NCBI GenBank assembly: GCA_023422955.1
Contig: JAFAGG010000072.1
Coordinates: 12,385 to 76,384, forward strand
Direction: 5' to 3'
Origin: Pseudomonadota bacterium
GTDB lineage: Bacteria; Pseudomonadota; Gammaproteobacteria; Burkholderiales; Burkholderiaceae_D
DNA length: 64,000 nucleotides
Shown: one piece after another, positions 1 to 7,245 of the stretch
How the letters are laid out: every line of letters starts with the position of its first letter
How positions within the stretch are numbered: the first letter of the stretch is position 1
Position numbers and translations under genes: made by a program
Notes under the pieces: model-generated
The model's input: only the letters and a program-made list of their open reading frames with translations
Told to the model about the DNA's origin: nothing
Databases searched by the model: none

Positions 1-1008
1 CAACGGCCAGCGCGGACGGATATTAAAGGCGTAATCGCGGCGAGCCGCATCCGGGTGTCGTTCTAACCGCATTGCGCCGGCAAAAGCTATCATCGCACCG
101 TTATCTGTACAGAACTCCAGTTCCGGGTAATAAACTTTGCAGCGTCTTTTGGCGGCAGCCTGATTCAGGGCTTGTCGGAGTTGATTGTTAGCGCCCACTC
201 CGCCTGCAACCACCAGGCGCTTCAAGTCGGTCTGTTTTAAAGCGGCCATGCTCTTGGCAACCAGCACATCCACCAGCGCAGCAACAAAGGCATGAGCAAT
301 ATCCGCCTTGTTTTGTTCGGTCAGCGTGGCCGACTGGTTTTTCACTAGGGTCAGCACCGCCGTTTTCAGGCCGGAAAAACTGAAATCCAGGTTTTTGGAG
401 TGCAACATGGGGCGCGGCAACTTGTAGATATCCCGCTGCCCGTTTTCCGCCAGTTTCGAAATCGCCGGGCCGCCGGGATAACCCAGGCCCAGCAACTTGG
501 CGGATTTGTCGAAAGCCTCACCCGCTGCGTCATCCACGGTTTCCCCGAGCAGTTCGTAGCGGCCCACGCCATCGACCCGCATCAACTGCGTATGCCCGCC
601 CGACACCAGCAAGGCGACAAACGGAAATTCCGGCGGATCGCTGGCCAGCAAGGGCGACAACAGGTGCCCTTCCAGGTGATGCACGCCCAGCAAGGGCTTA
701 TCCAATGCCAGCCCCAGTCCGGCGGCAATCGATGCGCCGACCAGCAGCGCGCCCGCCAGCCCCGGGCCCTGGGTGTAGGCAATCGCATCGATTTCCTGCT
801 TCGCCACGCCGGCATCGGTCAGCACTTTTTCCAGCAAGGGAATGGCATGGCGGATATGGTCGCGCGACGCCAGTTCCGGTACCACGCCGCCGTAGGCTTC
901 ATGCATGGCTACCTGCGAGTACAGGGCATGCGAACGCAGACCGTGCTGCGTGTCGTACAACGCAAGACCTGTTTCGTCGCAGGAGGATTCGATACCGAGA
1001 ACGAGCAT
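1..1008 (-). CDS. tsaD: tRNA N6-adenosine threonylcarbamoyltransferase TsaD (3' end cut by window edge)
   Basis: TsaD transfers the threonylcarbamoyl group from TC-AMP to A37 of ANN-decoding tRNAs, acting with TsaB and TsaE in the cytoplasm. Translating the reverse strand from the ATG at 1008 gives 336 uninterrupted codons beginning [19 protein letters not shown], the typical ASKHA-type N-terminus. The metal-binding HHLEGH motif lies near residue 110, followed by LVSGGHTQL. The family is about 337-345 residues, so only a few C-terminal residues are missing. In many proteobacteria tsaD is divergent from and adjacent to rpsU. Here the two are separated by about 12 kb. The 123-bp gap to the next gene shows nothing distinctive. 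Confidence 0.95.
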   Translation of the reverse strand, partial: MLVLGIESSCDETGLALYDTQHGLRSHALYSQVAMHEAYGGVVPELASRDHIRHAIPLLEKVLTDAGVAKQEIDAIAYTQGPGLAGALLVGASIAAGLGLALDKPLLGVHHLEGHLLSPLLASDPPEFPFVALLVSGGHTQLMRVDGVGRYELLGETVDDAAGEAFDKSAKLLGLGYPGGPAISKLAENGQRDIYKLPRPMLHSKNLDFSFSGLKTAVLTLVKNQSATLTEQNKADIAHAFVAALVDVLVAKSMAALKQTDLKRLVVAGGVGANNQLRQALNQAAAKRRCKVYYPELEFCTDNGAMIAFAGAMRLERHPDAARRDYAFNIRPRWPL

Positions 1009-1131
1009 GGGGGAATGTCAGGGATGTTGAGGCGAATGTTGAGGCAATTCTTGCGTGGATTGTAGCGTATTCCCTCTCAATCCATGCTCGAACCGTTCGG
1101 CCATGCAGCGTTTTATCGTTTGCCTTGTCGT

Positions 1132-2847
1132 TTATCGCAGGACCAGCAGATACAGCAGCAACAGATTCACGACGATGGAAATCGCCGCGACGGCGCGCCA
1201 TAGCGATAACGGATTGCGCGTTGCCAGCGCTTTCGGCGTCGGCGCAGCCAGCGGCCGCGTCGCACCACGTTCCAGCGCCAGCAGAAATTCTTCCGCCGTT
1301 TCGAAGCGATCGGCAGGATCGCGTGCGACGGCTTTCAGCAGCACGTTTTCCAGCCACAACGGAATATCGGGCCGATAACGACTGGGCGTGACCGGTTCGC
1401 CGAAGCGCGGGGTCTGGAACGGTTCGATTTCACCATAAGGAAAATGCCGTGTCAGCAGCAGATACAGGGTGACGCCGGTTGCGTACAGATCAGTCTGGCG
1501 CGAGGGCGGAGCATTGTCGAACTGCTCGGGCGCAAGGAAGGACGGTGTGCCGGCACGCGGTGCGCGTACCTCATCTTCCGCTTCGAGGCCGGACTGCGCC
1601 ACGCCCAGATCGAGAACGCGCAATTCGCCATCGCTGCCGAGATGGATGTTGCCGGGTTTGATGTCGCGATGAATGATGCTGCGCCGATGCAAGGCGCCGA
1701 TGGCTCGCGCCAGCTTGGTGCCGTGTGCGATGACGTCGGGAATCGTAAAATGCTCGCCGACATCCAGATGCTGCTGCAAGGTGCTGCCGTCGTGCCATGT
1801 GGTCAGATAGTACAGACAGGTTTTCTGTTCCGGTGTGATGACTTGCGGGAAGAAGCGTGCGACCACACGTTTCGTCAGCCATTCCTCGTGGGCGAATGCC
1901 GAACGTTCGTGTTCGTCGTCGGCACGATCGGGGTGCAGTGTTTTCAACACCAGCTTGCGCGGCGGATTACTGCCGTGCGGCGGTTCCGATACGCGATACA
2001 GCAGCGTGGTGGTCGATGCGTGGATCTGTTCTTCAACCGTGTAGCCGTCGATGGTCTGGCCGATCTTCAGCTTCGGCGGCACTGGCAATTGCTGCGAGCC
2101 GGATAACGCATCGCGCAGATTCGTTTCCGGCAAGGCCTGCACATGAATGGCGAGCGCGCTGATGTTGTCGTGTGTGTCCGCTGCCAGCGCAGCATCCAGC
2201 AGCGCGTTGGCAGTTTCTTCCGCGCTGCGTTTTCCTGCTGCCAGTTCGTGCAGATGAGCGCTCAGGTCGTATTCGGTGATCGCGGCCCAGACGCCATCGG
2301 TGGCGAGCAGAAAGACGTCGCCTTCGTGCAGTTCACCCAGGCCGTGATCGACGGCCAGACGTGAATCGAGTCCGATGGCGCGTGTCAGGACGTGTTGCAT
2401 TTCCGGCCGGTCCCACACGTGATCGGTGGTCAGTCGCGTCAGCTTGTTGTCGCGCAGCAGATAAAGGCGCGAATCGCCGGCGTGCGCAAAATAATAAAAA
2501 CGACCGCGCAGCACGATCGCCGTCAGCGTCGTCGCCATGCCAGCCAGTTCGGCGCGGATCGATCCCTGATGCTGCACCCAACTGTTGATCGCCTTCAGCA
2601 CACGGTCGAGCGATTGCGTCACCGGCCACGTATCCGACGTCGCGTAGTAATCGGACAGCAGGCCGCGTACCGTGTATTCGGAGGCTTCGCGTCCGCCGTC
2701 GTTGCCGGACACACCATCGGCAATCGCCGCGATGACGCCCTTGCTGGACAGTTCCGGTTCGTCGGGCAACACCATGCCGACGAAATCCTCGTTGACCGGA
2801 CGCCGGCCGGCGCGCGTGGCGTGGCCTGCTGCGATTTTCAGTGACAT
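1132..2847 (-). CDS. PP2C-type phosphatase / serine-threonine kinase fusion with C-terminal membrane anchor
   Basis: A single 571-residue protein joins two opposing activities. Residues about 1-240 are a PP2C phosphatase, with metal-site motifs NEDFVG (about 19), ADGVSGNDGG (43), HAGDSR (122), ATDGVW (182) and DNIS (227). Residues about 265-530 are a Hanks-type kinase with K302, HRDIKPGN (393), DLG in place of DFG (413) and APE (439). The glycine-rich loop is not recognisable. A hydrophobic segment at about 550-570 should anchor it in the inner membrane with both domains cytoplasmic. It lies 35 bp downstream of the nitrate transporter on the same strand, so they are probably co-transcribed. 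A similar kinase/phosphatase sits beside nitrate assimilation genes in pseudomonads. A role in controlling nitrate uptake or reduction is inference; the substrate is unknown. Confidence 0.9.
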   Translation of the reverse strand: MSLKIAAGHATRAGRRPVNEDFVGMVLPDEPELSSKGVIAAIADGVSGNDGGREASEYTVRGLLSDYYATSDTWPVTQSLDRVLKAINSWVQHQGSIRAELAGMATTLTAIVLRGRFYYFAHAGDSRLYLLRDNKLTRLTTDHVWDRPEMQHVLTRAIGLDSRLAVDHGLGELHEGDVFLLATDGVWAAITEYDLSAHLHELAAGKRSAEETANALLDAALAADTHDNISALAIHVQALPETNLRDALSGSQQLPVPPKLKIGQTIDGYTVEEQIHASTTTLLYRVSEPPHGSNPPRKLVLKTLHPDRADDEHERSAFAHEEWLTKRVVARFFPQVITPEQKTCLYYLTTWHDGSTLQQHLDVGEHFTIPDVIAHGTKLARAIGALHRRSIIHRDIKPGNIHLGSDGELRVLDLGVAQSGLEAEDEVRAPRAGTPSFLAPEQFDNAPPSRQTDLYATGVTLYLLLTRHFPYGEIEPFQTPRFGEPVTPSRYRPDIPLWLENVLLKAVARDPADRFETAEEFLLALERGATRPLAAPTPKALATRNPLSLWRAVAAISIVVNLLLLYLLVLR

Positions 2848-2882
2848 GGTTAATTCAAATTAACTCTGGGAATAAGGATGCC

Positions 2883-4097
2883 TCAGATTTTCGCAGTGGT
2901 CATCGCTGCGCTTCCCCATGTGGTGCGCCAGCGATTTTTCACGGTCGACAGGCCGAGCAGCGCAACGATCGCCAGCGATGCAAAGACGATCAGCCCGTTC
3001 TGATAACTGCCGGTCAATTGCTTCGAATAGCCGAGACTGGACGCCAGATAAAAACCGCCGATGCCGCCGGCCATGCCGACCAGACCGGTCATCACACCGA
3101 TCTCTTTATGGAAGCGTTGCGGCACCAATTGAAACACTGCGCCGTTGCCGACGCCGAGCGATAGCATCGCGGCGACGAAGACGACGACAGCGATGGTTGG
3201 CGATGACAGGCCGAAACTGGCGATAAACAGGAAGCTTGCCGCCAGCAGATACATCAGCGACAGCGTCTTGATGCCGCCGATGCGATCAGCGAGACGGCCG
3301 CCGAACGGACGTATCAACGATCCGGCGAACACGCAGGCAGCGGTGAAATAGCCGGCGGTCACCGGCGACAGTCCGTACTGTCCGTTGAAATAGATAGTCA
3401 GCGACGACGCCAGTCCGGAAAAGCCGCCGAACGTGACGCTGTAGAAGAACATGAACCACCACGCGTCGCGGTCCTTCAATATCTGCAGATAGGCGCCCAG
3501 CGATTTCGGCGGCGGCGCGGACGGTGCATCCTTGGCGAAGATCATGTAAACCGCGAGTGCGATACCGAGCGGGATCAGGCACAGGCCGAATACGTTCTGC
3601 CAGCCGAACATGATCGCCAGCGTCGGTGCAAACAAGGCAGCGAGTGCGGTACCGGAATTGCCGGCACCGGCGATACCGAGCGCCATGCCCTGATGTTCAG
3701 GAGGATACCAGCGAGATGCGAGCGGCAATGCGACGGCAAATGCCGCGCCGGCGACGCCGAGGATCATGCCGAGCGCCAGCAGTGCATGGTAATTATGCAG
3801 ATCGCCCAGCCAGGCCCAGACCAGTCCGGCCATCACAATCAGTTGTCCGATCAAGCCGGCTTTTTTCGGTTGCAGATGATCGACCAGCACACCCATCACG
3901 ATACGCAGCAGCGCGCCGGCCAGCAACGGCGTCGCCACGATCAATCCTTTTTGCGCAGGTGTCAGTCCGATGTCGTGGGCGATCTGTACGGCGAGCGGTC
4001 CGAGGATGACCCACACCATGAAACTCAAGTCGAAGTAGAAGAAGGAAGAAAGCAGTGTCGGTGTATGACCGGCTTTCCAGAATGATGTTTTTTGCAT
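2883..4097 (-). CDS. narK: Nitrate/nitrite transporter, NarK/NasA family (MFS)
   Basis: This inner-membrane major facilitator brings nitrate into the cell for assimilation. The protein is about 404 residues with roughly twelve hydrophobic segments. It starts MQKTSFWKAGHTPTLLSS, typical of assimilatory NasA/NarK1 proteins. The nitrate-signature glycine runs are visible, for example GIAGAGNSGTALAAL in the middle and GMAGGIGGF in the C-terminal half. The ATG at 4097 is preferred because it matches family N-termini. An in-frame ATG at 4109 would add four residues. A sigma-54 type promoter lies about 40 bp upstream on the same strand. The phosphatase-kinase gene follows after 35 bp, suggesting a two-gene transcript. 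Confidence 0.92.
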   Translation of the reverse strand: MQKTSFWKAGHTPTLLSSFFYFDLSFMVWVILGPLAVQIAHDIGLTPAQKGLIVATPLLAGALLRIVMGVLVDHLQPKKAGLIGQLIVMAGLVWAWLGDLHNYHALLALGMILGVAGAAFAVALPLASRWYPPEHQGMALGIAGAGNSGTALAALFAPTLAIMFGWQNVFGLCLIPLGIALAVYMIFAKDAPSAPPPKSLGAYLQILKDRDAWWFMFFYSVTFGGFSGLASSLTIYFNGQYGLSPVTAGYFTAACVFAGSLIRPFGGRLADRIGGIKTLSLMYLLAASFLFIASFGLSSPTIAVVVFVAAMLSLGVGNGAVFQLVPQRFHKEIGVMTGLVGMAGGIGGFYLASSLGYSKQLTGSYQNGLIVFASLAIVALLGLSTVKNRWRTTWGSAAMTTAKI

Positions 4098-4133
4098 GTG
4101 AGCTCGCATGGGTTGAATGGTTGGTTTTCAATA

Positions 4134-4149
4134 TGCAAGCGCTATGCCA
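4134..4149 (-). promoter_or_regulatory. Sigma-54 (-24/-12) promoter for narK
   Basis: Read on the minus strand the sequence is TGGCATAGCGCTTGCA, with the invariant GG and GC separated by exactly 10 bases. It matches the RpoN consensus TGGCAC-N5-TTGCA at all but one position. The predicted start is near 4123, a short leader ahead of the transporter start. RpoN promoters need an enhancer-binding activator, and an NtrC-like site lies about 100 bp upstream. Confidence 0.75.
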
Positions 4150-4242
4150 TTTTCAAACCACTGCAAACAAGAAGCCATGCACGAATACAGGGAGCGATTT
4201 GCGGTGTGTGGAAGGGAGATGTGCACCAAAATTTTTGACGAC

Positions 4243-4259
4243 TGCACTTGTTGGGTGCG
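4243..4259. promoter_or_regulatory. NtrC-like binding dyad between divergent sigma-54 promoters
   Basis: TGCACTTGTTGGGTGCG contains GCAC-N7-GTGC, the core of the NtrC enhancer consensus TGCACC-N5-GGTGCA. It sits almost midway between the two -24/-12 elements, about 95 bp from one and 75-90 bp from the other. That is a usual distance for a shared upstream activating site. Additional half-sites are visible at about 4221 (GTGCACC) and 4275 (TGGTGCA). That NtrC itself binds is inference; a nitrate-responsive activator is possible. Confidence 0.6.
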
Positions 4260-4331
4260 AACGGCCGGCTTAATTGGTGCAAGACATACGCAAGCCGCAT
4301 GCAGCTTATGGAAAACGCGCTAATTTAAAAC

Positions 4332-4347
4332 TGGCATCTGTTTTGCT
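4332..4347 (+). promoter_or_regulatory. Sigma-54 (-24/-12) promoter for the nirB operon
   Basis: TGGCATCTGTTTTGCT has GG and GC separated by exactly 10 bases and fits TGGCAC-N5-TTGCW with one mismatch. The predicted transcription start is about 4358, giving a leader of roughly 30 bases before the nirB ATG at 4387. Confidence 0.75.
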
Positions 4348-4386
4348 TATTTAGATTCGCGAACAACAATTCTGTGGAATGCAGCG

Positions 4387-6825
4387 ATGAAAAAAATGAA
4401 ACTGGTCATGGTCGGTAACGGTATGGCAGGCGTGCGTACACTGGAAGAGCTGTACAAGATCGCCCCTGATCTATATGACATCACGGTGTTCGGCGCGGAG
4501 CCATACGCCAATTACAACCGTATCTTGCTGTCGCCGGTGCTGGCCGGTGAACAGACGATCAAGGACATCATGTTGAACGATGTCGACTGGTATGCAGAGA
4601 ACGGCATCACGCTGCATCTCGGGAAGAAGATCACGAAGATCGATCGCGTCAAACAACTGGTGATCGCCGAAGACGGCACCATGGCCGAATACGATCGCCT
4701 GCTGCTTGCGACGGGTTCCAATCCGTTCATGCTGCCGATACCCGGCAAGGACTTGCAAGGTGTGATCAGTTATCGCGACATCTACGACACCAACGCGATG
4801 ATCGAAGCCGCAAGCAAATACAAAAACGCGGTCGTCATCGGCGGCGGCCTGCTCGGCCTGGAAGCTGCCAACGGTCTGAAGCTGCGCGGCATGGAAGTCA
4901 CCGTCGTACATTTGCCGGAAACCTTGATGGAGCGTCAGCTCGATCACACCGCCGGCAAGATGCTGCAGAAATCGCTGGAAGATCGCGGCCTGTCTTTTTT
5001 GCTCGGCAAAAATTCGAAGGAATTGATTGGTGATGAAACCGGTCGCGTGAAAGCGTTGAAGTTTTCTGATGACAGCGAAATTCCCGCACAACTGGTCGTG
5101 ATGGCAGTCGGCATTCGCCCGAACACGCAATTGGCGGAAGAAGCCGGCATCCACTGCAATCGCGGCATCGTCGTCAACGACACGATGCAAACCTTCGATC
5201 CGCGCGTGTATGCGGTCGGCGAATGCGTCAATCATCGCGGCACGGCTTACGGTCTGGTTGCGCCATTGTTTGAAATGGCGAAAGTCTGCGCCAACCATCT
5301 CGCCAACTACGGCATCGGTCGTTATCAAGGTACTGTCACCTCTACCAAATTGAAAGTTACCGGCATTGATCTGTTCTCTGCCGGCGACTTCCTCGGTGGC
5401 GAAGGTACCGAAGAAATCATGCTATCCGATCCGATCGGCGGCGTGTACAAGAAGCTCGTTTTGAAAGACAACAAGCTGGTCGGCGCCTGCCTGTATGGCG
5501 ATACCGTCGATGGCAGCTGGTACTTCAACATGCTGCGCGAAGGCAAGGACGTGGGGGAAATCCGTGATGCATTGATGTTCGGCGAAGCCAACACGACACG
5601 TCCGGGCGACACCGGGCACGAAGGTTTCAACAAGGCCGCAGCAATGCCGGACACCGCTGAAGTCTGTGGTTGCAACGGCGTTTGCAAGGGCACGATCGTC
5701 AAGGCGATCAAGGAAAAAGGCCTGTTCACGATCGAAGACGTGCGCAAGCATACGAAGGCATCGGCATCGTGTGGCTCGTGTACCGGCCTGGTCGAACAGA
5801 TCATCATGGCGACGGCTGGCGGCGATTATTCCGCATCGAACAAGGCCAAGCCGATGTGCGGCTGTACCGATCACACCCATCAGGAAGTGCGCGACGCGAT
5901 CAAGAACGACAAGATGCTAACGGTTGCGGAAGTCATGCAAAAGATGAACTGGCGCACGCCGAACGGTTGTTCGAGCTGCCGTCCTGGCATCAACTATTAC
6001 CTGATCTCGACGTGGCCAAAGGAAGCGGTCGACGATCCGCAATCGCGCTTCATCAACGAGCGCGCGCACGCGAACATCCAGAAGGATGGCACCTTCTCGG
6101 TGATCCCGCGCATGTGGGGTGGCGAAACCAATTCGTCCGAACTGCGCCGCATCGCCGACGTGGTCGACAAGTTCAAGATTCCGACCGTCAAGGTCACTGG
6201 CGGCCAGCGTATCGATTTACTCGGCGTGAAGAAGGAAGACCTGCGCGAAGTCTGGCACGACCTCGGCATGCCGTCGGGCCTCGGTTATGCGAAGGGCTTG
6301 CGTACGGTGAAAACCTGTGTCGGTTCCGAATGGTGCCGCTTCGGTACGCAGGATTCGACCCGCATGGGTCAGCAACTGGAACGTCAGCTTGCGCTGATGT
6401 ACACGCCGCACAAGACCAAGCTCGCGGTCTCCGGTTGTCCGCGCAACTGCGCAGAAGCAGGGATCAAGGATGTCGGCGTGATCGGTGTCGATTCAGGTTG
6501 GGAACTGTACGTCGGTGGCAACGGCGGTATCAAGACCGAAGTGGCAGAATTCTTCGTCAAGGTAAAAACGCATGAAGAAGTGCTGGAATACACCGGCGCC
6601 TTCCTGCAGCTTTATCGCGAAGAGGGCTGGTACCTGGAGCGAACCGTGCATTACCTCGCACGTGTAGGTCTCGAATACGCGAAGAAGAAAGTGGTCGAGG
6701 ATGCGGAAAGCCGCAAGGCATTGTACGAACGCCTGCTGTTCTCGCTCGAGGGTGAAGCCGACCCGTGGCATGAGTCCGAGAAGGCACATGTCGATACGCG
6801 CCAGTTCGCACCGCTGAGCGTCTGA
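4387..6825 (+). CDS. nirB: Assimilatory NAD(P)H nitrite reductase, large subunit
   Basis: NirB reduces nitrite to ammonium with six electrons from NAD(P)H through FAD, iron-sulfur clusters and siroheme in the cytoplasm. The 812-residue protein has the expected order. An FAD-binding motif VMVGNGMAGVRTLEEL is at the N-terminus and an NAD(P) motif VVIGGGLLGLEAANGL lies near residue 150. A BFD-like 2Fe-2S domain (CGCNGVC with CGSC) is at about 425-480, and a second cysteine cluster (CGCTDHTH, GCSSC) lies just after. The siroheme/4Fe-4S site has C644, C650, C684 and C688 (TCVGSEWC and GCPRNC). All ligands are intact. It leads the operon nirB-nirD-nasA-ybiB-cobA, behind a sigma-54 type promoter. 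Confidence 0.97.
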   Translation: MKKMKLVMVGNGMAGVRTLEELYKIAPDLYDITVFGAEPYANYNRILLSPVLAGEQTIKDIMLNDVDWYAENGITLHLGKKITKIDRVKQLVIAEDGTMAEYDRLLLATGSNPFMLPIPGKDLQGVISYRDIYDTNAMIEAASKYKNAVVIGGGLLGLEAANGLKLRGMEVTVVHLPETLMERQLDHTAGKMLQKSLEDRGLSFLLGKNSKELIGDETGRVKALKFSDDSEIPAQLVVMAVGIRPNTQLAEEAGIHCNRGIVVNDTMQTFDPRVYAVGECVNHRGTAYGLVAPLFEMAKVCANHLANYGIGRYQGTVTSTKLKVTGIDLFSAGDFLGGEGTEEIMLSDPIGGVYKKLVLKDNKLVGACLYGDTVDGSWYFNMLREGKDVGEIRDALMFGEANTTRPGDTGHEGFNKAAAMPDTAEVCGCNGVCKGTIVKAIKEKGLFTIEDVRKHTKASASCGSCTGLVEQIIMATAGGDYSASNKAKPMCGCTDHTHQEVRDAIKNDKMLTVAEVMQKMNWRTPNGCSSCRPGINYYLISTWPKEAVDDPQSRFINERAHANIQKDGTFSVIPRMWGGETNSSELRRIADVVDKFKIPTVKVTGGQRIDLLGVKKEDLREVWHDLGMPSGLGYAKGLRTVKTCVGSEWCRFGTQDSTRMGQQLERQLALMYTPHKTKLAVSGCPRNCAEAGIKDVGVIGVDSGWELYVGGNGGIKTEVAEFFVKVKTHEEVLEYTGAFLQLYREEGWYLERTVHYLARVGLEYAKKKVVEDAESRKALYERLLFSLEGEADPWHESEKAHVDTRQFAPLSV

Positions 6826-6882
6826 CACATCGCTGGTCAGAATCGCATTGATTGCATATTTAGGACGATTAGGAAGAACAAG

Positions 6883-7245
6883 ATGCCGAATGAATGGAAA
6901 GTAATCTGCAGCGTGGACGATATCCCGGTGCTCGGTTCGCGCGTGGTTCAGCGCACGGGGCAGACGAATGTCGCAATCTTTCGCAACAGCGAGAACAAGG
7001 TGTTCGCATTGCTGGACAAATGTCCGCACAAGGGCGGCCCGTTGTCGCAAGGTATCGTGTTTGGCAAGCGCGTCGCATGCCCGCTGCATAACTGGAACAT
7101 AGAACTGCAATCGGGTTGCGCAGTGTCGCCGGATGCAGGTTGCACGCAGAAGTTCAGCGTGCGCGTCGAAAATGGCCAGGTAGCACTGGATCTCGCAGAA
7201 CTGAACGCGCCATCCGAGGTGGCGAAAGGGCTGGCCGCCGCATGA
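6883..7245 (+). CDS. nirD: Nitrite reductase small subunit, Rieske type
   Basis: NirD is the small partner of NirB. This 120-residue copy keeps all four Rieske 2Fe-2S ligands: C47-P-H49 and C66-P-L-H69, in CPHKGGPLSQG and CPLHNW. Enterobacterial NirD has lost them, so this subunit probably carries a real cluster. The start at 6883 is preceded by an AGGAAG ribosome site. The stop overlaps the start of the nitrate reductase gene (ATGA), indicating translational coupling. Confidence 0.95.
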   Translation: MPNEWKVICSVDDIPVLGSRVVQRTGQTNVAIFRNSENKVFALLDKCPHKGGPLSQGIVFGKRVACPLHNWNIELQSGCAVSPDAGCTQKFSVRVENGQVALDLAELNAPSEVAKGLAAA

